A stretch of DNA of 64,000 nucleotides from Thiobacillus sp. 0-1251 (GCA_001899305.1 MKWL01000001.1:372001-436000), one strand, 5' to 3'; positions 8,387 to 17,361 are shown, counted from the stretch's first letter. The notes: generated by a model from the letters alone, not told the origin. Made by a program: numbers and translations.

Positions 8387-8586
8387 ATTGTTGGTACAAG
8401 GTGGAAGGCGGCCGACAGGTGACGAAAAATGTCATCTCATGTCGCGGCTGGGCATGCATGGCCAGCGTAAGTCCCGGAAAAGGCACCCGGAAAGGTCCGC
8501 GAGGAAAAACGCTACCACCGCTACGAGCAAGACCCAGCGGGCTTTTCAAGGCCCATTCCTGCAAAATGCACGCTCCCCCCTAAAGT

Positions 8587-8602
8587 TGGCACGGCAACTG
8601 CT
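8587..8602 (+). promoter_or_regulatory. Candidate sigma54 promoter of the pilin gene
   Basis: TGGCAC, five bases, then CTGCT: the invariant GG and GC are exactly 12 bases apart as in sigma54 (-24/-12) promoters, with one mismatch in the -12 element (CTGC for TTGC). The start codon follows at 8663. Type IV pilin genes of many proteobacteria are driven by RpoN with PilR, so site and gene agree. Confidence 0.6.
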
Positions 8603-8662
8603 CGTTATTGCACCAGACACGGCAGGCTCGTGTTCATCTTGCCCAACCAAAGGAGATTTTAA

Positions 8663-9130
8663 ATGCGTAAAATTCAACAAGGTTTCACCCTGATCGAACT
8701 GATGATCGTCGTGGCGATCATCGGTATTCTGGCTGCGGTTGCAATTCCTGCTTACCAGGATTACACGATCCGGTCCAAGGCCACTGAAGCTTCCAGCCTG
8801 ATCGCGGCTGCAAAACAGGCTGTTGCCGAAGCGGCGGCGAATGGCTCTCTCGCGGCTATTGAGAACTCAACCCAAGCTGGTGCAGATGCGTTGGGCGTTG
8901 CGCTGGACACCACAATCGTGGGCAATTATGTGGCGAAAGTAACGATCGCCGGCACAGGTGCAACGACGGCCACGGTTACTGCAACCTTTAAGGCGGCTGG
9001 CGGCAACATTCCTACCGCCCTTGGCGGTAAAACCATCGTCTGGGACGCGCTGGTAAATACAGGCAGCACCAGCTGGACTGTGGATAAAGCTACTAGTACG
9101 CTGGATCCCAAATATCAGCCGAAACAATAA
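8663..9130 (+). CDS. pilA: Type IV major pilin (PilA/PilE type)
   Basis: Structural subunit of type IV pili (twitching, adhesion, DNA uptake). It begins with a short class IVa leader MRKIQQG followed by the processed F8 and the hydrophobic assembly helix ([20 protein letters not shown]); E12, the Glu5 of the mature protein, is present. Total 155 aa, normal for a major pilin. A strong ribosome binding site (AAAGGAG) lies 7 bases before the ATG. The rest is rich in Ala, Thr and Gly. Oddity: there is no cysteine at all, so the usual C-terminal disulfide loop is missing. No other pilus genes are in the window. Confidence 0.9.
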   Translation: MRKIQQGFTLIELMIVVAIIGILAAVAIPAYQDYTIRSKATEASSLIAAAKQAVAEAAANGSLAAIENSTQAGADALGVALDTTIVGNYVAKVTIAGTGATTATVTATFKAAGGNIPTALGGKTIVWDALVNTGSTSWTVDKATSTLDPKYQPKQ

Positions 9131-9149
9131 GCCGCAAGTTGCGCAAAAA

Positions 9150-9168
9150 GGGCATCCTTAGGATGCCC
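9150..9168 (+). terminator. First hairpin after the pilin gene
   Basis: Perfect stem GGGCATCC / GGATGCCC with a TTA loop, 20 bases after the pilin stop. No T run follows, so it may act with the second hairpin just downstream or as a 3' stabiliser. Confidence 0.5.
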
Positions 9169-9184
9169 TCGGACTGCTGACAAA

Positions 9185-9217
9185 CCCCGTCTTTTTACGA
9201 AGACGGGGTTTTGTTTT
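9185..9217 (+). terminator. Rho-independent terminator after the pilin gene
   Basis: Stem CCCCGTCTT / AAGACGGGG with a short loop, followed by TTTTGTTTT. A strong intrinsic terminator. Confidence 0.85.
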
Positions 9218-9276
9218 GGATAAATGGGGTCGCCCATTAGCCGACCGGATAAATGGGGTGACTGGATAAATGGGGT
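9218..9276. repeat. Three copies of a 13-bp motif upstream of the transposase remnant
   Basis: GGATAAATGGGGT occurs at 9218-9230, 9247-9259 and 9264-9276, the last continuing as CAGACACG. Motifs of the type AAATGGGGTCAGAC are common beside REP-associated transposases and are probably their ends or substrates. Confidence 0.7.
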
Positions 9277-9332
9277 CAGACACGATTATTTGTCCTAGAT
9301 GAGGCCTGTTCTTGTCCTGACCTGAGCATCCC

Positions 9333-10035
9333 ATGGCTCGTCTTCCCCGGTATGTCATCCCCGGCCAGACTCGCAGCACATCATCCAGCGCGGCAACAAC
9401 CGGCAGGCCATCTTTGCTGTCGAGGCTGACTACCCGTTCTTCCGCGACGCGCTGGTTGAAGCGTCGCTCAAGTACGGCTTGGCCATTCACGCCTATGTCT
9501 TGATGACAAACCACATCCACCTGCTGGCCACTCCCGACTACGACGACAGCATCAGCAAGGTATTCCAGTCGGTTGGTCGCAAGTATGTGCAGTACTTCAA
9601 CTTTACTTACAAGCGCAGCGGCACCCTGTGGGAAGGGCGCTATCGCGCGACGGTGGTGGACAGTGAGTACAGTATCTGCTGACCCTGATGCGGTATATCG
9701 AGATGAACCTTGTGGTGGCAGGCATGGCGGCGCACCCGAGAGACTATCCCTGGTCGAGTTATGGCTTCAATGCGCAAGGTGAGGTCGGGCCGAATGCGGA
9801 CTGGTTGACGCCGCACACGGAATATATGCGCTTGGGCCGGAGCGCTGCCGAGCAGCAAAGCGCTTACCGGAAATTGTTCAGGGTGGCTGTTTCAGACAAC
9901 GATGTGAAGGCAATCCGGGAATGCACGCACAAGGGCTGGGCGCTAGGCGGGGAGCGGTTCAGGGCCGAAATCGAGGCATTGGGAAAGAGGCGGGCTGCGT
10001 CCAAGGGGGTTGGTCGGCCGCGGAAGCACGAGTAA
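9333..10035 (+). pseudogene. REP-associated tyrosine transposase (TnpA_REP/Y1 type), frameshifted
   Basis: Remnant of a single-strand HUH-type transposase of the RAYT group. The protein can be followed across three frames: MARLPRYVIPG from 9333, then QHIIQRGNN through the HUH motif in MTNHIHLLATP and the candidate catalytic Tyr region VGRKYVQYFN, to a stop at 9680-9682, then LTLMRYIEMNLVVAGMAAHP to the C-terminal basic tail ending at 10035. The first break is near 9369-9374 and the second near 9665-9675, each looking like a small insertion. With both corrected the length would be normal (about 230 aa). The three-fold GGATAAATGGGGT motif lies just upstream. Confidence 0.85.
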
Positions 10036-10115
10036 TGCGCTCGATATTGTTACTCGTTGACAAGAGCCCCAGTACGAGAATAATAGGGCTATCTATTTAT
10101 ATAGAAGAGCTAGCC

Positions 10116-10370
10116 ATGAAAATCGTCCCGGTATTTGAAGCAAAGAACCGATTTTCGGAGTTGATTGCCGCTGTAGAACAGGGGGATCAGGTTACGATTA
10201 CGCGCCGGGGAGTACCGGTTGCGCGTCTGGTAGCGAAGACTGCCGATATAGCCGATGCGTCCGGGCAACGCCAGCGCGTTGCCTCGGCTCTGGAGCGGTT
10301 GCGGCAGATTCGCAGCGGGCTTGTGCTCGAGGGTGACTTGAAGGCTGTTGCACGCGCTGGACTGGACTGA
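10116..10370 (+). CDS. Phd/YefM-family antitoxin
   Basis: An 84-aa antitoxin that would bind its own promoter and neutralise the VapC-type toxin encoded next. The N-terminal part (MKIVPVFEAKNRFSELIAAV, then GDQVTITRRGVPVARLV) is the typical Phd/YefM dimerisation and DNA-binding fold; the C-terminal half (ALERLRQIRSGLVLEGDLKA) is the toxin-binding tail. The ATG at 10116 follows a weak AGAAGAG site. The stop overlaps the toxin start by one base (TGATG), so the pair is coupled. The pair lies beside the transposase remnant in an accessory stretch. Confidence 0.88.
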   Translation: MKIVPVFEAKNRFSELIAAVEQGDQVTITRRGVPVARLVAKTADIADASGQRQRVASALERLRQIRSGLVLEGDLKAVARAGLD

Positions 10371-10786
10371 TGGCGTTTGTGGTCGACAATTCGGTCGTGT
10401 GCGGCTGGTTTATCGGCAACCAGGCAACGGATTACACCGAGGCGGTTGCAACACGCTTGCTGGATGAACAGGCATATGCCCCTACCCTGTGGCAATTGGA
10501 GTTTGCCAATGTGCTGAGAACGGCATGCAAACGGGGTGCACTTGACGCACAGGCGGCGCATGAAGTGATTGATCAGATCGGCGCATTGCCGATCGTGGTC
10601 GATCGGGATACGCCGGGTCCGGCAGCGATTTTGTCCCTGGCGCTACGCTATGATCTGACGAGCTATGATGCCGCTTATCTGGAACTGGCCCTGCGTCTGC
10701 AACTACCCATTGCAACCCAGGACGCAGCGTTGATGGAAGCAGCTAGGGCGTCCGGGGTGGGGGTGTTGAAGGCGACTACTCGCTGA
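10370..10786 (+). CDS. vapC: VapC-family PIN-domain toxin
   Basis: A 138-aa PIN-domain ribonuclease toxin; homologues cut tRNA or other RNA with Mg2+. The acidic active site is visible: D6 in FVVDNSV, E44 in LWQLEFANVL, D102 in LTSYDAAYLELA and D120 in ATQDAAL. Length is normal. It is coupled to the antitoxin by a one-base overlap and converges on recX, with which it overlaps by 11 bp at the 3' end; this suggests the pair was inserted closely against the recXA locus. Confidence 0.88.
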   Translation: MAFVVDNSVVCGWFIGNQATDYTEAVATRLLDEQAYAPTLWQLEFANVLRTACKRGALDAQAAHEVIDQIGALPIVVDRDTPGPAAILSLALRYDLTSYDAAYLELALRLQLPIATQDAALMEAARASGVGVLKATTR

Positions 10787-11232
10787 GATCTGCCTGGCCT
10801 TCGCTCCAGTCTTGTGTCGCGCGACGGATCACCTCAGAAGTAAATCCCCGGCTTTGCATGAAGCGTATCTGGCGGGCTTTGTCGGCTGCATCGGCGGGCG
10901 GGGCGCCGAATTTCTTCTGCCACACTTTGCGCGCGCGTTCGAGCTCGCTGTCGTGGTTGATGCTCAGCACAGCTTCGATCACGGCACCGCCCACGCCCCG
11001 CTGCCGCAGATCGTAAGCGAGCTTGATACTGCCGGCCCGCGCGCGATGATCGGCCACATAGCTCTCAGCAAACCGCCGGTCGGACAGCCACTTCTTTTCC
11101 TCGAACTCATCCAGCAATATCTCGATATCGTGCTGCACAAAGCCCACTTGCCCAAGCTTGCGGAAGAGCTCGGCGCGGCTGTGTTCGCGCCGCGCCAGCA
11201 GGCGCAGCGCGCGCTCACGCAGGTCGCCGGGT

Positions 11233-11249
<17 letters not shown>
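10776..11249 (-). CDS. recX: RecX, modulator of RecA filament
   Basis: Regulatory protein that caps and limits RecA filaments. 157 aa, normal length. Three-helix repeats are visible: [20 protein letters not shown], then [20 protein letters not shown] and [19 protein letters not shown], ending in [20 protein letters not shown]. The start at 11249 lies inside the 3' end of recA (17-bp overlap), so it is translated from the recA message, as usual. Its 3' end overlaps the convergent vapC toxin. Confidence 0.95.
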
Positions 11250-12282
<1,033 letters not shown>

Positions 12283-12348
12283 GGTGTCTCTCTCCTGATC
12301 AGTGGGTTTGCGTGAAGGGCAGGCGGCAGAGCCGTCTGCATGGAGAGT

Positions 12349-12377
12349 AATGTAGGATATATATTTGATAGTGTCAA
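12349..12377 (-). promoter_or_regulatory. recA promoter
   Basis: On the minus strand a perfect -35 TTGACA (12377-12372), a 17-base spacer rich in A and T, and TACATT (12354-12349) as -10. It lies 67 bp from the recA start. No LexA-like dyad overlaps it. Confidence 0.65.
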
Positions 12378-12394
12378 TAAAAAATATTACCTAT

Positions 12395-12405
12395 GTATTA
12401 AATAC
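12395..12405. promoter_or_regulatory. Palindrome in the recA / WYL-regulator intergenic region
   Basis: GTATTAAATAC, an 11-bp dyad symmetric around its central base, lies between the two divergent promoters in a stretch far richer in AT than the surroundings. TATTTGAT also occurs twice (12362-12369 and 12420-12427), once on each side. These are candidate operators for the divergent regulator. Confidence 0.4.
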
Positions 12406-12416
12406 TACTTGATGGA

Positions 12417-12444
12417 TTGTATTTGATGCCTGCCGCCCTATAAT
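12417..12444 (+). promoter_or_regulatory. Promoter of the WYL regulator gene
   Basis: A perfect -10 TATAAT at 12439-12444, with TTGTAT 16 bases upstream as a weak -35. The ATG follows at 12478. Confidence 0.6.
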
Positions 12445-12477
12445 TTCGAGCACAATGACTCGAGCGGAGCGAGCACG

Positions 12478-13374
12478 ATGATTCCAAAAGAAAAAATGCG
12501 CCTGGACGTGAAGTGGGCAACGCGCCAGCGGCTGCAGTACATCGAGATCATGGCCTGGTACGCCGGGGTGGTGACGCGCAGCGACGTCGCCTGGGCATTC
12601 GGCCTGTCCGACCCGGCCGCGACCAAGGACCTCAAGCTCTACGGCGATCTGGCGCCCGGCAACCTCGTCTACAACCACAGCGTGTTCGGTTTCGTGCCGG
12701 GCGAGCGGTTTTCTGCCGCGTTTGCCGACCTTGCGCCGGCGGCTGTGCTGCCGATCATCGCCGCCAACCTGGCGGTGGCGAACGGCCCGTATGGCGACGC
12801 GCTGGTCTATGGCCTGCCGACCGCATCGCTGCCCTTGCCGGTCCGCTTGCCCGGCCCGCAGACCCTGGCGCAGATCACCCGTGCCATTCATGGCCGTCGC
12901 AAGCTGCGCGTCGACTACCGCTCCCTGTCCCGGCGCGAGAGCGGCGCGGAGCGGACCATCGAGCCGCACACGCTGGTCAATACCGGGCTGCGCTGGCATG
13001 TGCGGGCGTACAGCGAGGACACCTGCGATTTCCGTGATTTCGTGCTGTCGCGCGTGATGGCGGCCGAATGCCTGGAAGCGGCCGCAGAATCGGGTGAGCA
13101 ATACGACGACGACTGGGTCGAGCGCGTGAACCTGCAGCTTGCACCGCACAGCGGGCTCGATGCGTCCAGGCGGGAGAGCCTGCTGCTGGATTATGGCGCG
13201 AGCGGCGATGTCATTGACGTGAGCGTGCGGCGTGCGCTGCTTGGTTACGTGCTGCAGCGGCTGGGGGTCGACACCACGCCGGACCACACGATGAACCCGA
13301 ACGCCTACCAGTTGATGCTGTTGAACCGAGACGAGATCGAGCCGTTCGCGGCGTGGGCTTTCAGCGAGCGGTAA
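12478..13374 (+). CDS. WYL-domain transcriptional regulator (CapW/BrxR type)
   Basis: A 298-aa DNA-binding regulator. Residues about 1-75 form a winged HTH of the kind seen in CapW and BrxR (RLQYIEIMAWYAGVVTRSDV, WAFGLSDPAATKDLKLY, APGNLVYN). Residues about 135-200 form the WYL ligand-binding domain (IEPHTLVNTGLRWHVRAYSE, FRDFVLSRV), and the last ~75 residues are the C-terminal dimerisation part. Family members control CBASS and BREX defence operons, and other WYL regulators bind single-stranded DNA after damage. No defence genes stand beside it; it is instead divergent from recA. This makes control of recA or of itself a reasonable guess. Confidence 0.85.
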   Translation: MIPKEKMRLDVKWATRQRLQYIEIMAWYAGVVTRSDVAWAFGLSDPAATKDLKLYGDLAPGNLVYNHSVFGFVPGERFSAAFADLAPAAVLPIIAANLAVANGPYGDALVYGLPTASLPLPVRLPGPQTLAQITRAIHGRRKLRVDYRSLSRRESGAERTIEPHTLVNTGLRWHVRAYSEDTCDFRDFVLSRVMAAECLEAAAESGEQYDDDWVERVNLQLAPHSGLDASRRESLLLDYGASGDVIDVSVRRALLGYVLQRLGVDTTPDHTMNPNAYQLMLLNRDEIEPFAAWAFSER

Positions 13375-13428
13375 GCAGTGAACAGGAAGCGGCAAAATCC
13401 TGCCCACTCACCACTCACCACTCACCAC
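13375..13428. repeat. CCACTCA tandem repeat between convergent genes
   Basis: Three or four copies of a 7-bp unit (CCACTCA) at about 13402-13430, preceded by GTAAGCAGTGAACAG which can pair with it. Similar GTGAG/CTCAC-rich spacers occur at 15282-15350, 21437-21542 and 35400-35470. Confidence 0.6.
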
Positions 13429-13926
13429 TTACCCAATCAATTCGATCAATCCGCGTAGCGCTGCCGCCACCGCGCGCGAGCGGATCTCCTCGCGGTCACC
13501 GTCGAGGCGACAGGTGGAGGACATGACGGTACCGTCCGCCAGCGCCCAGCCATAGCAGACCAGGCCGACAGGTTTTTGCGGGGTGCCGCCGCCGGGACCG
13601 GCGATGCCGGAGATGGCGAGCGCCGCCTGCGCGTGGCTGTGCCTCAGGGCGCCGGCGGCCATGGCACCGGCGGTTTGCTCGGAAACCGCGCCGTGGGCGG
13701 CGAGGATTTCTTCGGATACGCCCAGCATTTCGACCTTGGCGGCGTTGGCATAGGTGATGAAGCCGCGTTCGTACCACTGTGAACTGCCGGGGAGGGCGGT
13801 GACCAACTGGCCGACCCAGCCGCCGGTGCACGACTCGGCGGTAGCCAGCATCCAGCCGCGTGCGCGCAGCCTGTCGCCGAGTTCGATGGCGAGTTGATGG
13901 AGTTCTTCGTCGCTTACACGAGCCAT
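13429..13926 (-). CDS. cinA: CinA-like nicotinamide-nucleotide amidase (PncC)
   Basis: Deamidates nicotinamide mononucleotide in the NAD recycling pathway. 165 aa, the stand-alone C-terminal CinA/PncC domain; it lacks the N-terminal MoeA-like domain of long CinA. Core motifs are present: LATAESCTGGWVGQLVTALP, with the catalytic Ser/Thr region, FITYANAAKVEMLGV, and ALAISGIAGPGGGTPQKPVG. I chose the ATG at 13926 (MARVSDEELH) because upstream residues in the open frame show no homology and lie within pgpA. It overlaps pgpA by 13 bp and follows it in the same unit. Confidence 0.93.
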   Translation of the reverse strand: MARVSDEELHQLAIELGDRLRARGWMLATAESCTGGWVGQLVTALPGSSQWYERGFITYANAAKVEMLGVSEEILAAHGAVSEQTAGAMAAGALRHSHAQAALAISGIAGPGGGTPQKPVGLVCYGWALADGTVMSSTCRLDGDREEIRSRAVAAALRGLIELIG

Positions 13927-14420
13927 TGCAATCCCTTGATAACGGCGATGGCATAGCCTGCCGCCAGAAGATCGTCGAACATCACGCCGAAGCCGTTTTT
14001 CAGATGCGTGTCGGCAAACCGGATTGGCCAAGGCTTCAGGATATCGAACAGCCGGAAGAGTGCAAAGGCCAACGCGATCCACGGCCAGCCAGGCGGCGCA
14101 AACAGCAGCACCAGCGCGAAGGCGACGATTTCGTCCCACACCATGCCGCCGTGATCGGGCACGCCGAGCGCGCGGCCGGTGCGGCCGCAGGCCCAGATTC
14201 CCAGGAGGAATGTGGCGACCAGCAGAATGATCCGATTCGGCAGGTCAGGTGCAGTGGTGGCAATCAACCAGAACAGCGGCAGACCGAGTACGGTACCGAC
14301 GGTGCCCGGCGCCTTTGGCGCGAGTCCGCTGCCGAAACCGAGGGCGATCAGGTGTGCCGGATGGGCAAGCAGGAATCGGAAATCAGGTTGCAAAGTGATC
14401 GTATCCCGTTTTATCGACAT
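13914..14420 (-). CDS. pgpA: Phosphatidylglycerophosphatase A
   Basis: Inner-membrane enzyme that removes the phosphate from phosphatidylglycerophosphate to give phosphatidylglycerol. 168 aa, normal. Motifs: GFGSGLAPKAPGTVGTVLGL near the start, and HGGMVWDEIVAFALVLLFAP with the catalytic acidic residues, followed by RLFDILKPWPIRFADTHLKN and FGVMFDDLLAAGYA; four hydrophobic helices. I chose the ATG at 14420 (MSIKRDTITLQ); it lies 38 bp inside the original 3' end of thiL, a close overlap typical of this operon. Confidence 0.95.
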   Translation of the reverse strand: MSIKRDTITLQPDFRFLLAHPAHLIALGFGSGLAPKAPGTVGTVLGLPLFWLIATTAPDLPNRIILLVATFLLGIWACGRTGRALGVPDHGGMVWDEIVAFALVLLFAPPGWPWIALAFALFRLFDILKPWPIRFADTHLKNGFGVMFDDLLAAGYAIAVIKGLQWLV

Positions 14421-15281
14421 GTAGCGGCTGACCGTTGGCATCGTTAACGGTGAGGCCAGGCTCGGCATGGATGTGGCCGATGCGCGTGACCGTCACGCCC
14501 GCGGATGCGGCGGCTGCCAGCACCGCATTCCGCTTGCTGGCAGGGGCGGTGAAGCAGAGCTCGTAGTCGTCACCGGCAGCGTCGGCAAGGCGGAAAACTC
14601 AAGTGTGGCGCCGACGTGCGAGCGTTCCAGGATGTGGCCGAGGTCGCCCAGCAATCCATCCGAAATGTCGATCGCGCTGGATGCGAGTCCGCGTAGCACC
14701 AAGCCAAGCTCGATGCGTGGCGTCGGCAGGTAAAGCGCGGGCAGCACCCTGGCGGCATCGATCTGTTCCATGAAGAGACGTCCCTGGCGATAGGCCAGCG
14801 CCAGGGCGGCCGAGCCGATCACGCCGGATACCCACACGTCGTCGCCGACCTTGGCGCCGTCACGGCGCAGCGCCTGCCCTGGCGGTACTTCACCCATCAC
14901 CGTGATGCTGATCGCCAGCGTGCCGCGCGTAGTGTCGCCGCCGACGAGTTCGATGCCGTGCTGATCGGCAATGCGGAAAAAGCCGCGCGCGAACGCGGTG
15001 AGCCAGGCATCGTTCTCTTCCGGCAGCGCGATGGCCAGTGTCGCCCAGCGTGGCGTCGCACCCATCGCGGCGAGGTCGGACAGGTTCACCGCCAGCGACT
15101 TGTGGCCGAGCCCGGCGGGGCTGTCCTGCGGCGAGAAATGGCGGCCTTCGAGCAGCATGTCGGACGACACCGCCAGCTGCATGCCCGGGGTCGGCGCCAG
15201 CAGCGCGCAATCGTCGCCGACCCCCAATACCGCGCCGGGAGTGGCGCGGGTGAAGTGTCTGGCGATGAGGTCGAATTCCAT
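14383..15281 (-). pseudogene. thiL: Thiamine-monophosphate kinase, internal deletion and frameshift
   Basis: ThiL phosphorylates thiamine monophosphate to the cofactor TPP. The first 229 codons look normal (GVGDDCALLAPTPGMQL, SDMLLEGRHF, ELVGGDTTRG, SAIDISDGLLGDLGH, ATLEF). Then the frame breaks: the open frame runs into unrelated residues and stops at 14493, while the conserved C terminus continues one frame over (DAAGDDYELCFTAPASKRNA, VTRIGHIHAEPGL, GYDHFAT) to a TGA at 14383-14385. The break is near 14578-14595. The usual 15-20 residues between the ALP and GDDYEL motifs are missing, so this is a deletion not divisible by three rather than a single-base slip. It may be a true lesion or an assembly fault. 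Confidence 0.85.
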
Positions 15282-15328
15282 GTTGGTGAGCGGGAAGGGG
15301 AAAGCGGGGAGCGGATTCCGCTCACTGC

Positions 15329-15781
15329 TTACTGTTCACCGCTCACGCCTTTCTTCTTCGCATGCGTGATCTCCACCGCACGCACGTCCTGCGCCAGCTT
15401 GTCGAGCACACCGTTGATGTATTTATGGCCGTCGGTGCCGCCGAATTTCTTGGCGAGCTCGACGCCTTCGTTGATGGCGACGCGCCAGGGCACGTCGGGA
15501 CAGTGCAGCAGTTCATACGTGCCGATGAGCAGGATGCCGCGTTCGATCGGCGAAAGCTCGGCGAGCGGACGGTCGAGCAGGGGCGCGATCCGCGAACTCA
15601 GCATGTCCTCCTCTTTGAGCACACCGTAGAGCAGCGTGCGGAAATAATCCTCGTCGGCGCGCTTGAACTGCTCGTCCTCCTTGAGATTGGCGGCGATCAG
15701 GGTGACGTCTGCACCGCCTACCAACCAGGCGTAGACGCCTTGCAGCGTGAATTCGCGTGCAGTCTTGCGTGAACCGGCCAT
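15329..15781 (-). CDS. nusB: Transcription antitermination factor NusB
   Basis: RNA-binding factor that, with NusE/S10, assembles antitermination complexes on rRNA leaders. 150 aa. Typical helical motifs: REFTLQGVYAWLVGGAD, DYFRTLLYGVLKEEDML, LSPIERGILLIGTYELLHCP, and VAINEGVELAKKFGGTDGHK followed by YINGVLDKLA. One base separates it from ribH, the conserved ribH-nusB order. A GTGAG/CTCAC-rich spacer separates it from thiL. Confidence 0.97.
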   Translation of the reverse strand: MAGSRKTAREFTLQGVYAWLVGGADVTLIAANLKEDEQFKRADEDYFRTLLYGVLKEEDMLSSRIAPLLDRPLAELSPIERGILLIGTYELLHCPDVPWRVAINEGVELAKKFGGTDGHKYINGVLDKLAQDVRAVEITHAKKKGVSGEQ

Positions 15782-15782
15782 C

Positions 15783-16253
15783 TCAGAGACGTTTCAGCAG
15801 GTTGGCCATTTCGATCGCTGCGCGTGCGGCGTCGCGGCCCTTTTCGGCCATGCGGGCATGGCCCTGCTCTTCGGTATCGAGGGTGAGGATGGCATTGGCA
15901 ATCGGCACGCCGGTGTTCAGTTGGACGTCCATGATGCCGCGCGCGGATTCGTTCGAGACGACTTCAAAATGATAGGTGTCGCCGCGAACCACCGCGCCCA
16001 GTGCGATGAGTGCATCGTATTTCTCGGACAGCGCCAGTTCCTGCAGCGCCAGCGGATGTTCGAGCGCACCGGGCACGTTGACCAGCAGCACGTCGTTCCG
16101 GGATACGCCCAGCCGCAGCAGCTCCGCTTCGCAGGCTGACAGCAGGCCCTCGCAGATATCGCGGTTGAAGCGGCTCATGACGATGCCGAATTTCAGGCCC
16201 TTGCCCTGGTAGGCGGGGTCGAGTTCGGAGAAGGTGTCCTTTTTGGTTCCCAT
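15783..16253 (-). CDS. ribH: 6,7-dimethyl-8-ribityllumazine synthase
   Basis: Condenses 3,4-dihydroxy-2-butanone 4-phosphate with the ribityl pyrimidine to make lumazine, the last-but-one step to riboflavin; forms icosahedral or pentameric shells. 156 aa. Motifs: [60 protein letters not shown] with the catalytic His, and [16 protein letters not shown]. It sits between ribB and nusB in one operon. Confidence 0.97.
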   Translation of the reverse strand: MGTKKDTFSELDPAYQGKGLKFGIVMSRFNRDICEGLLSACEAELLRLGVSRNDVLLVNVPGALEHPLALQELALSEKYDALIALGAVVRGDTYHFEVVSNESARGIMDVQLNTGVPIANAILTLDTEEQGHARMAEKGRDAARAAIEMANLLKRL

Positions 16254-16275
16254 GGTGCGTCCTTTTATCAGTGGC

Positions 16276-17361
16276 TCATGCTTTTTCGGAATAGCCGGTG
16301 ACTTCCAGCCCGAAGCCGTCCATCGCCGGCATCTTGCGCGGGCTCGCCAGCAGCTTCATCTTGCCGACGCCGAGGTCGCGCAGGATCTGCGCGCCGATGC
16401 CGTAGTCGCGCAGGTCGTATTTGCGGCTGTCGGCCGGCGGCGGGTTGATGCGGTGCAGTAGCGCCTCGGCGGTTTCCGGGCGGTGCAGCAACACGATGAC
16501 GCCGGACTGCGATTCGGCGATGCGTTCCATCGCACCGAGGATCGGCCAGGAGTGGCCGCCGCCGGTGACGTCGAGAAAGTCCATCACGGAGAGCGGCTCG
16601 TGCACGCGCACCAGGGTTTCGCGGTCCGCGTGGATCTCACCCTTGATCAGCGCCAGATGGGTTTCGCGGGCGCTCGTGTCGCGGTAGGCGACCAGGCGGA
16701 AGGCCCCGTACACCGTCTGGATCAGGCGGTCGGCGGCGCGTTCGACCAGGCTTTCGGTCTGGTTACGGTAATGGATGAGGTCGGCGATGGCGCCGATCTT
16801 CAGGCCGTGTTCCTGCGCGAACGGGATCAGGTCGGGCAGGCGCGCCATGGTGCCGTCGTCCTTGAGAATTTCGCAGATCACCGAGGCAGGCTCGAGTCCG
16901 GCGAGCCCGGCGAGGTCGCAGCCGGCTTCGGTGTGGCCGGCGCGTACCAGCACGCCGCCGGGCTGCGCGCGTAGCGGGAAGATGTGGCCGGGCTGGATGA
17001 TGTCGGTCGGCTTGGCGTGCTTCTTCACTGCGGCCTGGATGGTAACTGCGCGGTCGGCAGCTGAAATGCCGGTCGTCACACCTTCGGCGGCCTCGATCGA
17101 CACAGTGAATGCGGTGCCGTGCGGCGTCTGGTTGTCGTTCACCATCTGCTTCAGGCCGAGCTGGCGGCAGCGGTCGTCGGTCAAGGTGAGACAGACCAGG
17201 CCGCGCCCGTATTTCGCCATGAAGTTGATCGCGTCCGGCGTGACGTGCTCGGCCGCCATCACCAGGTCGCCCTCGTTCTCACGATCCTCCTCGTCGACCA
17301 GCACGACCATGCGGCCGGCCTTGAGTTCTTCAATGATTTCAAGCGTGGAGGCGAGGCTCAT
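16276..17361 (-). CDS. ribB: 3,4-dihydroxy-2-butanone 4-phosphate synthase with degenerate RibA-like domain (RibBX)
   Basis: Makes the four-carbon unit of riboflavin from ribulose 5-phosphate. 361 aa in two parts. Residues 1-205 are an intact Rib[18 protein letters not shown] (metal-binding acidic cluster), [28 protein letters not shown], and [17 protein letters not shown]. Residues about 206-361 resemble GTP cyclohydrolase II but lack its zinc cysteines and catalytic signature (the region reads [20 protein letters not shown]). This is the RibX-type domain described in several proteobacteria, so a true RibA must be encoded elsewhere. The start overlaps the ribE stop by one base (TGATG). Confidence 0.92.
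   Translation of the reverse strand: MSLASTLEIIEELKAGRMVVLVDEEDRENEGDLVMAAEHVTPDAINFMAKYGRGLVCLTLTDDRCRQLGLKQMVNDNQTPHGTAFTVSIEAAEGVTTGISAADRAVTIQAAVKKHAKPTDIIQPGHIFPLRAQPGGVLVRAGHTEAGCDLAGLAGLEPASVICEILKDDGTMARLPDLIPFAQEHGLKIGAIADLIHYRNQTESLVERAADRLIQTVYGAFRLVAYRDTSARETHLALIKGEIHADRETLVRVHEPLSVMDFLDVTGGGHSWPILGAMERIAESQSGVIVLLHRPETAEALLHRINPPPADSRKYDLRDYGIGAQILRDLGVGKMKLLASPRKMPAMDGFGLEVTGYSEKA

Noticed and set aside
12283-12477. LexA box at recA
   Set aside because: No CTGT-N8-ACAG or close variant found in the intergenic region by eye.
12391-13407. 338-aa minus-strand ORF opposite the WYL regulator
   Set aside because: Low-complexity Arg/Gln/His composition typical of a high-GC antisense shadow; the plus-strand frame has clear wHTH and WYL motifs.
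13402-13430. CRISPR-like short repeat
   Set aside because: Seven-base tandem units without spacers; no CRISPR array seen anywhere in the window.
12478-16253. CBASS or BREX operon next to the CapW/BrxR-like regulator
   Set aside because: Following genes are cinA, pgpA, thiL, nusB and ribH on the other strand; no defence gene is present.
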